Of a stretch of DNA of 9,021 nt, positions 1 through 6,434 are shown piece by piece (within the stretch, counting starts at the first letter, position 1; every line of letters starts with the position of its first letter). Location: assembly GCA_964482205.1 (NCBI GenBank), contig CAYZWI010000030.1:1-9021 (forward strand), read 5' to 3'. Source of the stretch: JAZDGX01 sp964482205. Lineage in GTDB: Bacteria; Eisenbacteria; RBG-16-71-46; CAIMUX01; WJJG01. The notes beneath the pieces were generated by a model. It made no database searches. It worked only from the letters and a program-made list of their open reading frames with translations, and was not told the DNA's origin. Both the position numbers and the translations under genes were made by a program.

Positions 1-177
1 GACATAGCCATGCGATCCGGATAGCGGGATAGCCGGGCTCTCCGGATAGCAGAGCAACTCGGACCACTCATGGAGTTGCTCACCTCGGTTTATCCCCACG
101 ATGCCGCCCGTCGTGCCCCGGGCGCCGAGTGCGCGCGTCCAGGCACCATTGTCCCCGAACGTGATATGCTGGCGGCG
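1..177. other. Non-coding, repeat-rich stretch upstream of the first attC
   Basis: I see no convincing gene here. The stretch contains GATAGC at 20, 28 and 45, within the longer CCGGATAGC at 17-25 and 42-50. It also has a perfect 9-bp inverted repeat, GAGCAACTC (52-60) and GAGTTGCTC (73-81), with a 12-nt loop, and a smaller stem GCTCT (37-41) / AGAGC (51-55). No T-tract follows either stem, so they do not look like intrinsic terminators. A 37-codon open frame runs from ATG 70 to TAA 181-183 and its stop would overlap a possible attC core, as cassette genes often do. It has no clear ribosome site and no recognisable protein, so I do not call it. Confidence 0.5.
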
Positions 178-263
178 CCGTAACAATGAGGCGCACTGCT
201 CATGCGCAGACTGATCGAGGCCTAGCCGGATAGCACAGCGATCGAGATAGCACGGCGTTGGGC
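178..263 (+). other. Probable degenerate integron attC site; only the right core is clear
   Basis: The right end GTTGGGC (257-263) matches the attC R' core GTTRRRY exactly. The following bases lead into the secreted-protein gene just as the GTTAGGC core at 1201 leads into its paralogue. The left end is weak: CGTAACAAT around 179-187 resembles the R''-L'' start of many attC sites (AACAAT) but not a full RYYYAAC. Between them lie a small stem GCGCA (191-195) / TGCGC (203-207) and a GATCG / CGATC pair. The 86-bp length is within the attC range. The cassette boundary at G257/T258 is more secure than the site as a whole. Confidence 0.5.
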
Positions 264-276
264 ATACACATGCGGC

Positions 277-300
277 ATGAAGGGAGGAGGTATCTCATGA
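277..300 (+). promoter_or_regulatory. Ribosome site within a 7-codon mini-ORF overlapping the gene start
   Basis: GGGAGGAGG at 282-290 is a strong Shine-Dalgarno sequence, with GGAGG ending 6 nt before ATG 297. It is why I choose 297 rather than the TTG at 258 as start. ATG 277 opens a frame MKGGGIS whose stop TGA (298-300) overlaps the gene start as ATGA, the classic coupling overlap. The paralogous cassette has an equally long mini-ORF in the same place (1217-1240). The ribosome site is well supported; translation of the mini-ORF is only a possibility, as it has no ribosome site of its own. Confidence 0.55.
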
Positions 301-1133
301 GAACTACGGTTGCGCCGCTTGCACTTCTCGGATTGCTGATGATCGCCTCGACTGCACTGGCCGATCCGATCGTCTTCTTCGAGGAGCAGTTCGACGGACC
401 GGCTCTGGACTCTGCGATCTGGCGTACGGAGGTCCTGACCAGCGGTCCGCGCTGGTGTCAGGAGACATCCGATTACTGGGGGCCAGGGTCTTGGGTCGAT
501 GAGGGAGTCGAGTGCCACGATATCGCCATCCACGCGCCGTACGGCAGTGCGACCCTGTCTGATGGATGGCTGCACTTTTCCTCGAGCAATGAACGAGCAT
601 ACCCAATGCTCTATTCCAGGCTTCCGGGGGCCGTGCCGGTGTTCCCAACTTCAGGAGATTTCTCTTTCACGTTGCGACTGCGCTACGACCACATCACGGC
701 TCTTGGCAGTGGTCTGGTGGTCTTTCGAGCAGAGGACACGGAGCCCGTCGGGGACGATCCGCCGCATGGGCGAATGGAGGATATCGCTCTGCACATGGGA
801 GCCAATTCCTCTGGATTCTCGGTCGCGACGGCTCTGGGCGGCTCGTACGAGTCGGTGGAATGTGCGCTCGACCCGACCGAGGCTCACGAGTTCAAGGTGG
901 AGTGGGTTGGGTCATCGGCCTCGATCCTTGCCGACGGGGAGATCATCTATGGTCCGGTCACGACTTCCTTGAGGCCGACCGCTGTCCTCTTCGGCAATCA
1001 CCCGCTCTACTGGTATCTCGCCACCGACGACTGGACAGCGTGGAGCCTTGACGAGTTCAAAGTCGAGACGCCGGGACCGGTCCCGGTCACCAAGGAGACG
1101 TGGGGCGCAATCAAGGCACGATATCTCGATTAG
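297..1133 (+). CDS. Secreted LamG/concanavalin A-like protein, copy 1
   Basis: The product has 278 residues. Residues 1-22 form a Sec signal peptide: Arg2, a hydrophobic core around residues 5-17, then an ALA/DP cleavage site. The protein should leave the cytoplasm. The mature part opens with FFEEQFDGPALDSAIWRTE (27-45), the F-x-FDG-x-LD-x-xW start typical of bacterial concanavalin A-like/LamG and GH16-like beta-sandwiches, and alternating strand-like segments follow. I see no GH16 ExDxxE catalytic motif, so binding is likelier than hydrolysis. Cys54 and Cys73 are conserved in the paralogue at 1237 and could form a disulfide; Cys189 is not. The C-terminus PGPVPVTKETWGAIKARYLD is also shared and may be a sorting tail. 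Identity to the neighbour is roughly 55% by eye. The gene lacks an evident promoter and sits in an integron cassette. The fold is a fair guess; ligand and role are unknown. Confidence 0.9.
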   Translation: MRTTVAPLALLGLLMIASTALADPIVFFEEQFDGPALDSAIWRTEVLTSGPRWCQETSDYWGPGSWVDEGVECHDIAIHAPYGSATLSDGWLHFSSSNERAYPMLYSRLPGAVPVFPTSGDFSFTLRLRYDHITALGSGLVVFRAEDTEPVGDDPPHGRMEDIALHMGANSSGFSVATALGGSYESVECALDPTEAHEFKVEWVGSSASILADGEIIYGPVTTSLRPTAVLFGNHPLYWYLATDDWTAWSLDEFKVETPGPVPVTKETWGAIKARYLD

Positions 1134-1143
1134 AGCAGGTGGT

Positions 1144-1207
1144 GCCCAACGAGCGCATGCAGCCGCCGGCTCGCAAAGCTCCCAGCAGCTGATGCGCAGC
1201 GTTAGGC
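1144..1207 (+). other. Integron attC recombination site (64 bp)
   Basis: The left core GCCCAAC (1144-1150) and right core GTTAGGC (1201-1207) fit the RYYYAAC / GTTRRRY consensus perfectly. The inner arms pair as GCGCAT-CAGC (1153-1163) with GCTG-ATGCGC (about 1188-1197), leaving G1159 unpaired. That is the extrahelical base that orients attC recombination by the integron integrase. The site starts 10 nt after the stop codon of the first secreted-protein gene. Exchange would occur between G1201 and T1202. Confidence 0.93.
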
Positions 1208-1216
1208 ATATTCCCC

Positions 1217-1240
1217 ATGAAAGGAGGTAGCAGACCATGA
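1217..1240 (+). promoter_or_regulatory. Perfect Shine-Dalgarno inside a 7-codon mini-ORF (ATGA overlap)
   Basis: AAGGAGGT (1221-1228) is a full match to the 16S rRNA 3' end, 8 nt before ATG 1237. ATG 1217 opens MKGGSRP, whose TGA (1238-1240) overlaps the gene's ATG by the ATGA arrangement. The mini-ORF has the same length (24 nt) and starts with the same MKGG as the one in cassette 1, although 7 of the 24 bases differ. The ribosome site is secure. The mini-ORF may be a by-product of ATG preceding a G-rich ribosome site. Confidence 0.6.
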
Positions 1241-2070
1241 GAACTGCAGCAGCACTTGCGCTCCTCGGATTCCTCATGATCTCCTCGGCCACAAAGGCTG
1301 ATCCGATCGTCTTCTTCGAGGAGCAGTTCGACGGACCGGCTCTGGACCCTGCGATCTGGCGCACGGGGGTCCTGACCAGCGGCCCGCGTTTTTGTGCCGA
1401 CACCAGCGCACCCTGGTCTCCCGGGCATTGGGTGGATGAAGGCGTGGAATGTCACGGGGTCGCTGCACACTCCCCGTATGGTAGCGCGGTGCTTTTGAAC
1501 GGACTGCTGGCGATGTCGTCGAGCAATGGGCAGGCCTTTCCTGTCCTGCTATCCCGGCTCCCTGGATCCGTTCCGCTGTTCCCGCCTTCAGGCGATTTCG
1601 AATTGAAGGTGCGCATGCGCTACGACCATGTCACGCCGTGGGGCGATGGAGTCGCGGTCTTTCAAGCGGAGAGCACGGAACCCGTTGGTGGCACTCCTGC
1701 GTTCGGGATCCCGCAGAATGTGTTGCTTCATTTGTGGAGTGGTCCTGGGGGAGTGATCACGGTCTACACGGCCCTTGGCGGCTCGTTCCAATGGGTCGCG
1801 GATGCGGCACCTGCGACGGAATTCCATGAGTTTGAGTTGGGTTGTGTCGGGACGTCGTTCACGATCAGCGTCGACGGCCAGGCCGTCTACGGACCCGTCA
1901 GCAGCGCCATGAGGCCGACCGCCATCATCCTAGGCAATGCTGCTCTCGCCTTCTGGTATCCGACCGACTGGTCCTGGTTCAGCGTGGACTATCTCCGAGT
2001 GGAAGTGCCGGGCCCGGTTCCGGTCTCTGAGACTACGTGGGGCGCGCTGAAGTCGATCTTTCGTGAGTGA
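1237..2070 (+). CDS. Secreted LamG/concanavalin A-like protein, copy 2
   Basis: The product has 277 residues and is a paralogue of the protein encoded at 297-1133. Residues 1-21 are a signal peptide (MRT, hydrophobic 4-17, cleavage at TKA/DP). The mature start FFEEQFDGPALDPAIWRTG is nearly identical to copy 1, as are WVDEGVEC (65-72), SRLPG (106-110), SGDF (118-121), RYDH (128-131), TEPVG (147-151), TALGG (178-182), YGPV (218-221) and RPTA (226-229). Cys53 and Cys72 match the conserved pair; Cys203 is private. The tail PGPVPVSETTWGALKSIFRE repeats the PGPVPV..TWGA(I/L)K motif. I see no catalytic acid motif, so a carbohydrate- or surface-binding role is more likely than an enzyme. The start rests on the perfect ribosome site. 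The two copies have clearly diverged, so they may bind different targets. Function is not known. Confidence 0.9.
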   Translation: MRTAAALALLGFLMISSATKADPIVFFEEQFDGPALDPAIWRTGVLTSGPRFCADTSAPWSPGHWVDEGVECHGVAAHSPYGSAVLLNGLLAMSSSNGQAFPVLLSRLPGSVPLFPPSGDFELKVRMRYDHVTPWGDGVAVFQAESTEPVGGTPAFGIPQNVLLHLWSGPGGVITVYTALGGSFQWVADAAPATEFHEFELGCVGTSFTISVDGQAVYGPVSSAMRPTAIILGNAALAFWYPTDWSWFSVDYLRVEVPGPVPVSETTWGALKSIFRE

Positions 2071-2089
2071 GCCCGCAGGAGTCGCGGGC
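2071..2089 (+). terminator. GC hairpin directly after the stop codon, weak terminator candidate
   Basis: GCCCGC (2071-2076) and GCGGGC (2084-2089) form a perfect 6-bp stem with a 7-nt loop immediately after the TGA. No run of T follows, so it is not a standard intrinsic terminator. It could protect the mRNA 3' end or just be a small structure ahead of the attC. Cassette 1 has no counterpart. Confidence 0.3.
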
Positions 2090-2103
2090 ATCGAAGTGGG
2101 TGT

Positions 2104-2167
2104 GCCCAACAACCGGTTCCAGCGGACGGGCCGCTGCGCGGCCCACCGCTGAACCGGCGCGTTGTGC
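2104..2167 (+). other. Integron attC recombination site (64 bp), best preserved in the window
   Basis: The left core is GCCCAAC (2104-2110) and the right core GTTGTGC (2161-2167, one mismatch to GTTRRRY). The arms CCGGTTCCAGCGG (2113-2125) and CCGCTGAACCGG (2146-2157) pair perfectly apart from one extra C in the left arm at 2119/2120, the expected extrahelical base. Inside is a perfect 7-bp hairpin, GGGCCGC-TGC-GCGGCCC (2128-2144). Exchange would occur between G2161 and T2162. It is the same length as the attC at 1144 but unrelated in its interior. Confidence 0.95.
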
Positions 2168-2328
2168 GGCGAGGTGATCCGGTCCTTCCGTAGGGAAGCC
2201 TCACTGCGGGGCGGGGCATCGCTGTTCAATCCGCCACCGTTGAGGACCACATTCCTTCAGGGCGCCATCACCTTGTTTTCGCAACAGCGGACGGGACGAG
2301 GGCCGATATCTGGCCGCTCGGAACAATA

Positions 2329-2357
2329 TTGACATGCGTAGCGTTACACGCTACACT
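2329..2357 (+). promoter_or_regulatory. Sigma70-type promoter driving a leaderless mRNA
   Basis: TTGACA (2329-2334) is a perfect -35 box, and TACACT (2352-2357) is a 4/6 -10 box at exactly 17 bp. A transcript starting about 7 nt downstream of the -10 box would begin at or within a base or two of ATG 2364, giving a leaderless mRNA. No Shine-Dalgarno sequence precedes ATG 2364. The upstream in-frame ATG 2334 lies inside the -35 box and cannot be on this transcript. This makes cassette 3 independent of the integron promoter. Confidence 0.75.
2338..2354 (+). promoter_or_regulatory. Operator-like palindrome between the -35 and -10 boxes
   Basis: GTAGCGT-TAC-ACGCTAC is a perfect 7-bp inverted repeat around a 3-nt centre. 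It fills the promoter spacer and overlaps the -10 box. Placement and size are as expected for the operator of a dimeric HTH repressor of an antitoxin-type operon. The protein encoded just downstream starts with such an HTH, so autorepression is the natural reading. Binding itself is inferred. Confidence 0.7.
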
Positions 2358-2363
2358 GACCCC

Positions 2364-5300
2364 ATGAAAGCTCCGCAAACACCCCAAACTCATCCTGGCG
2401 CATTCGTCCGGGCGACCGTTATTCCGCCAGGCATGTCCGTGAAAGACGCTGCCAAGCGGCTCGGCATCAGCCGGCCGGCCCTGTCGAACTTTCTCAACGG
2501 CAAAGCCGCCCTTTCCCCGGAAATGGCGGTCAGGCTGGAGAAGGCTTTCGGCGCCAACCGGAAGCGGCTGCTCGACATGCAGGCCGCTTATGACCGTAAG
2601 GAGCAGCAGGCAGGTGAACGAGACGTCGCGGTCCGCGCCTTCGTCCCGAGTTTCCTGACCATCAAGGCAAGCCAGATCGACCAGTGGGCCGGCAGCCAGA
2701 TCGACGCTCGCTCTCGCTTGCCGGTCCTGCTCCGCAAGCTGGTGCATTCGACCGGCGGCGACCTCCGCCAGGTCGACTTCCCCGGATACGACAATGCGCA
2801 GCGCAAAGGCTCCGACGGATTCGTCGAGGCCGGCGCCGCCACCCCCTGGGTTCCGGAGGGCAAGACTTATTGGGAGTTCGGGACCGACCAGAGGCCGGGG
2901 GCCAAGGCCGAAAGCGACTACAAGGCACGGCTGGATTCCGTCGATCCTGCCGAGCGGGCAACAAGCACCTTCGTCTTCGTCACCCCACGCAACTGGTCGG
3001 GAAAGACCGCATGGGAGAAGCGCAAGGACGAGGCGGGCGACTGGAAAGCCGTCAGGGCCTTCGATGCGAGCGACCTGGAGCAGTGGCTTGAGCAGTCGGT
3101 GCCGGCACAGATCTGGCTCGCCGAACAGCTCGCCTTGCCGGTCAGCGGATATGAGACGCTGGAAGAGGCTTGGCGCCGGTGGGCGAGCGCAAGCGAGCCC
3201 TCGCTGACACCCGAAATCTTCGCGCCCTCGATTGCGGCACACCGTGACACGTTCAAGGCATGGCTTGGCAAGCCCAGCGAGCGGCCTTTTGTCGTGGCCG
3301 CCGATTCGAAGAACGAGGCGCTCGCCTTCATTGCCTGCCTGTTCGATGACGACGATCTTCGCCAGTTCAAGGACCGCGCCGCGGTCTTCACGTCGCCGGC
3401 GACGCTGAGGATGCTCTTCGCCTCGTCGGTCCCGTTCATCCCGATCGTTCTTTCCGAAGACACCGAACGGGAACTTGCGGGCGCCCACCGCCGTCTTCAT
3501 TGCATCGTCTTCCGCCCGCGCAACGCGGTCGATACCGAAGCAAACATTGCACTCGACCTGCTCGGCTACGAGGCCTTCCGGACAGCGTTGACTTCAATGG
3601 GGATCGATGAGGGAGAGTTCGACCGGCTTTCTACGGAGTCGGGGCGTTCGCCGACGATCCTGCGCCGCCGCCTGTCAAAGAATGCCGCGATCAGGACGCC
3701 AGCGTGGGCCCGCGAAGACGACACGGCGAAGACTCTGGTGCCGATGGCACTGATCGGCGCCTGGCATGCCGAGCCGGAAGCCGATCGCGAGATCGTCTCC
3801 TACGTCGCCGACCGGAAAAACGAGACTATCGAGGACGATGTCGCGCGTCTTCTCGCCTACGACGACAGCCCGGTCTGGTCGGCCGGACGCTACCGGGGCG
3901 TCGTCTCGAAGATCGATGCATTGTTTGCGATCGCGAGAACCGTCACGCTGCCCGACCTGGAGAGGTTCTTCACCGCCGCCGAGTATGTCCTGTCCGAGTC
4001 CGATCCAGCCCTCGAATTGCTCGAGGAAGACAGGTGGGCGGCCGCCCTCTACGGCAAGAAGCGCGATCATTCGGGGGCGCTACGTGAAGGCGTCTGCGAG
4101 ACCCTCGTCATCCTCTCGGTGCACGGCAACGACCTGTTCCAGCACCGGCTCGGCATCGATGTCGAAAGCCGGGTCGCGGTCCTGATCCGAAAGCTTCTGA
4201 CCCCGCTGACCCGCGAAAGGCTGCTTTCGCAGGACCGCGATCTGCCGCGGTACGCAGAGGCCGCGCCCGAGGAATTCCTTCGCATCATCGAAGAGGACTT
4301 GCGGCGCAACGACCCGGTCGTCTTCGGTCTCCTCAAGCCGGTCGAAAGGGGTTCCATCTGGGCATCGCCGTCGCGAACGGGGCTTCTCTGGGCGCTGGAG
4401 TGCCTTGCCTGGAAACCTAAGACCCTGCCGCGTGTCACGCGCATCCTTGCCCAGCTTTCGCGCCCGAAGATCGATGACAACTGGATGAACAAGCCGGAAG
4501 AAACCCTGCAGGCGATCTTCCGGTCCTGGATGCCGCAGACTGCGGCGCCGGTCGAGCAAAGGACCAAGGCCCTGGAAAGGCTCGCGCGGACTTTTCCGGA
4601 TGTGGCCTGGGAGATCGCCCTCGAACAGATCAAGCCCGGTTCCCGGATCGGCCACTACAGCTACCGGCCGCGCTGGCGGAGCGATGCCTCGGGCGCCGGG
4701 CAGGTCGTGACGCACAAAGAGATGTATGAGTTCTCGAGGAAAGCGCTCGACCTGCTGATCGCGTGGCCGGCGCATGACGAAAAGACGCTCGGCGATCTGG
4801 TCGAGTCCCTGCAGGGTATGCCCGAGGAAGACCAGACCAAGGTCTGGGACTTCATCGACCAATGGTCCGCCACTGCCGGCGAAGCTGCCAAGGCCGAGCT
4901 GCGCGAACGCATCCGCCGTTACGCCTTTACCCGGAGCGGGCGCAAGCGCGAGCTTGCGGAAGAGAGCTGCGACCGCGCGCGCGAGGCCTATGAGACCCTG
5001 CAGCCGCTTGACCCGGTGATCCGGCACGCTTGGCTGTTCGCAGATCAATGGGTGCAGGAATCGGCCGACGAGTTTGAAGACGAGGATTTCGACTACCGCA
5101 AGCGCGACGAACGGATCGACCGCCTGCGCCGCGCGGCGATGGCCGAGATCTGGAGCGGACGCGGGTTCGACGGTGTCCGCGAATTGCTGTCCGGCAGCGG
5201 CGCCGCAAGTACGGTCGGCCGCTATGCCGAGACCTGCATCACGGGCGACAAACAGCGCGTCCATTTCATCCGGCGGTGCCTGTCTTTGGCCGGCGACCTC

Positions 5301-6434
5301 AGGAACAAGAGTGAATGGTGCGTGCAGGGCTTCCTATTCTCCGTCGGGGACGACGACCGCGCGCCGGTCCTTCGCGCTGCAGCCGAAGGATTGTCCGCAC
5401 CCGAGCAGACCCGTCTGTTCGTCTGTGCGCCGTTCCAGCAGTCCATGTGGCGGCTTCTCGATGAGTACGGGGAGGATGTTCGCGACGGTTACTGGAAGGA
5501 CGTGCTCCCGTCCTTGGGTCGGCACACGCCTGCCGAACTCACCGAGATGATCGACCGTCTTCTTGAGGCGAGGCGGCCCCGCGCAGCGTTCCACGCCGTC
5601 CACATGGGTTTCAAGGATATCGAGACTTCGCGCCTCAAGCGGTTGCTGCGCGATGTTGCCACGGTCAACGCCGAACCGGCCGGTCATTTCAAACTCGACC
5701 GCTACTACATTTCGGAAGGACTGGACTCGCTTCAGGGACGAGCCGGGGCTACCCGCGATGACATGGCCCAGCTCGAGTTCCTGTTCATCGACGCACTCGA
5801 TCGCAGCCAGCACGGCATTCCGAACCTCGAAGGCCAGATCGCGGAGTCGCCGGCGATCCTTGTCCAGGCGGTTGCGCTTGCTTTCGAGCGCAGCGATGCC
5901 GGCGAAGACCCGCCAGAATGGCGGATCGAGAATCCGGAACAGAAGGTCGCCGTCGCGCGGGCGGCGCACAGCCTTCTCGATCAGATCAGGAAGATCCCGG
6001 GCACCGACAAGAACGGACGGATCGACCCCGCCGCGTTAGGCGCCTGGCTCGCCGAGGTACGCCGCCTGTGTAGCGAACATGCGCGCGCGGACATCGGCGA
6101 CCAATGTCTCGGGCAACTCCTCTCCCGGTCGCCCGCTGGCGAGAACGGGGTCTGGCCATGCGAAGCGGTTTGCCAGGCGATGGAAGAGATCGCATCGCCG
6201 GAGATCGGAATCGGCTTCCAGGTCGGCACGCGCAATTCCAGGGGCGTTCATGCGCGGGGTGAGGGCGGCGAACAGGAGCGCGAGCTGGCGGCCAAATACC
6301 GCGGATTGGCCGAGCGCCTGCACTTCGACTATCCGTATGTCGGCGGCGTGCTTGAAGGCATCGCTTCGTCGTACGACCGCGAGGCCGGCTGGCAAGACTC
6401 CGAAGCGAAGATCACGAAGAGGCTTCGGCATTGA
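2364..6434 (+). CDS. Giant HigA-type HTH / nuclease-like fusion protein, putative defence effector
   Basis: The product has 1356 residues. Residues 10-77 are a HigA-family XRE helix-turn-helix (HPGAFVRATVIPPGMSV, SRPALSNFLNGKAALSPEMA, LLDMQAAYD). Residues about 88-255 resemble restriction-endonuclease-like modules: DFPGYD and GSDGFVE (Asp151), WEFG (Glu171), KAESDY (Lys181), TFVFVTPRNW (202-211) and DASDLEQWLEQ (234-244). The spacing is not a canonical (D/E)xK, so activity is uncertain. At 307-322 RPFVVAADSKNEALAF sits where a P-loop might be, but lacks GxxxxGK(S/T). The remaining ~1000 residues look mostly helical, with conserved-looking WxxP and NWMNKPEETLQAIF segments but no catalytic domain I can name. 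I recall similar full-length proteins in alphaproteobacteria, usually misnamed HigA antitoxin. No HigB toxin gene is adjacent. I choose ATG 2364 from the promoter geometry; ATG 2334 would add 10 residues. Arg, Asp and Glu are abundant and no membrane segment is seen, so it is cytoplasmic. A defence role is inferred. Confidence 0.93.
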   Translation: MKAPQTPQTHPGAFVRATVIPPGMSVKDAAKRLGISRPALSNFLNGKAALSPEMAVRLEKAFGANRKRLLDMQAAYDRKEQQAGERDVAVRAFVPSFLTIKASQIDQWAGSQIDARSRLPVLLRKLVHSTGGDLRQVDFPGYDNAQRKGSDGFVEAGAATPWVPEGKTYWEFGTDQRPGAKAESDYKARLDSVDPAERATSTFVFVTPRNWSGKTAWEKRKDEAGDWKAVRAFDASDLEQWLEQSVPAQIWLAEQLALPVSGYETLEEAWRRWASASEPSLTPEIFAPSIAAHRDTFKAWLGKPSERPFVVAADSKNEALAFIACLFDDDDLRQFKDRAAVFTSPATLRMLFASSVPFIPIVLSEDTERELAGAHRRLHCIVFRPRNAVDTEANIALDLLGYEAFRTALTSMGIDEGEFDRLSTESGRSPTILRRRLSKNAAIRTPAWAREDDTAKTLVPMALIGAWHAEPEADREIVSYVADRKNETIEDDVARLLAYDDSPVWSAGRYRGVVSKIDALFAIARTVTLPDLERFFTAAEYVLSESDPALELLEEDRWAAALYGKKRDHSGALREGVCETLVILSVHGNDLFQHRLGIDVESRVAVLIRKLLTPLTRERLLSQDRDLPRYAEAAPEEFLRIIEEDLRRNDPVVFGLLKPVERGSIWASPSRTGLLWALECLAWKPKTLPRVTRILAQLSRPKIDDNWMNKPEETLQAIFRSWMPQTAAPVEQRTKALERLARTFPDVAWEIALEQIKPGSRIGHYSYRPRWRSDASGAGQVVTHKEMYEFSRKALDLLIAWPAHDEKTLGDLVESLQGMPEEDQTKVWDFIDQWSATAGEAAKAELRERIRRYAFTRSGRKRELAEESCDRAREAYETLQPLDPVIRHAWLFADQWVQESADEFEDEDFDYRKRDERIDRLRRAAMAEIWSGRGFDGVRELLSGSGAASTVGRYAETCITGDKQRVHFIRRCLSLAGDLRNKSEWCVQGFLFSVGDDDRAPVLRAAAEGLSAPEQTRLFVCAPFQQSMWRLLDEYGEDVRDGYWKDVLPSLGRHTPAELTEMIDRLLEARRPRAAFHAVHMGFKDIETSRLKRLLRDVATVNAEPAGHFKLDRYYISEGLDSLQGRAGATRDDMAQLEFLFIDALDRSQHGIPNLEGQIAESPAILVQAVALAFERSDAGEDPPEWRIENPEQKVAVARAAHSLLDQIRKIPGTDKNGRIDPAALGAWLAEVRRLCSEHARADIGDQCLGQLLSRSPAGENGVWPCEAVCQAMEEIASPEIGIGFQVGTRNSRGVHARGEGGEQERELAAKYRGLAERLHFDYPYVGGVLEGIASSYDREAGWQDSEAKITKRLRH

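Larger units (their letters stand above)
258..1201 (+). mobile_element. Integron gene cassette 1 (secreted LamG-like protein)
   Basis: The limits are the inferred strand-exchange points, between G and TT of the R' cores at 257-263 and 1201-1207. The unit is 944 bp: a 39-bp leader, one gene, a 10-bp gap and the attC. The adjacent cassette has the same order, orientation and close to the same size (960 bp), which makes the pair a tandem duplication of a whole cassette or two related cassettes inserted side by side. Confidence 0.8.
1202..2161 (+). mobile_element. Integron gene cassette 2 (secreted LamG-like paralogue)
   Basis: This 960-bp unit is bounded by the R' cores at 1201 and 2161, both with clear partner R'' cores. 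It holds one leader, one gene, a small hairpin and the attC. Its leader and gene are homologous to cassette 1, but the attC interior differs completely, so the attC may have diverged faster than the gene or been exchanged. Confidence 0.88.

Noticed and set aside
258..296. TTG start for the first secreted protein
   Set aside because: It would add 13 residues, including charged ones, ahead of a normal signal peptide and would start inside the attC core. ATG 297 has the strong ribosome site and matches the paralogue's start.
2334..2363. Upstream ATG as start of the giant gene
   Set aside because: The ATG overlaps the -35 box and sits upstream of the predicted transcription start; the extra 10 residues are encoded by operator sequence and lie outside the HTH family.
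2364..2600. A separate small HigA antitoxin gene with a HigB partner
   Set aside because: The frame continues without a stop for another 1270 residues, and no HigB-like frame lies on either strand nearby.
2268..3500. 410-residue open frame on the minus strand
   Set aside because: It lies antisense to the conserved HTH and nuclease-like part of the giant gene, has no recognisable domain or ribosome site, and such frames are expected opposite high-GC codons.
4080..5264. 394-residue open frame on the minus strand
   Set aside because: It is a shadow of the giant gene with a repetitive Arg/Gly/Leu-rich composition and no family resemblance.
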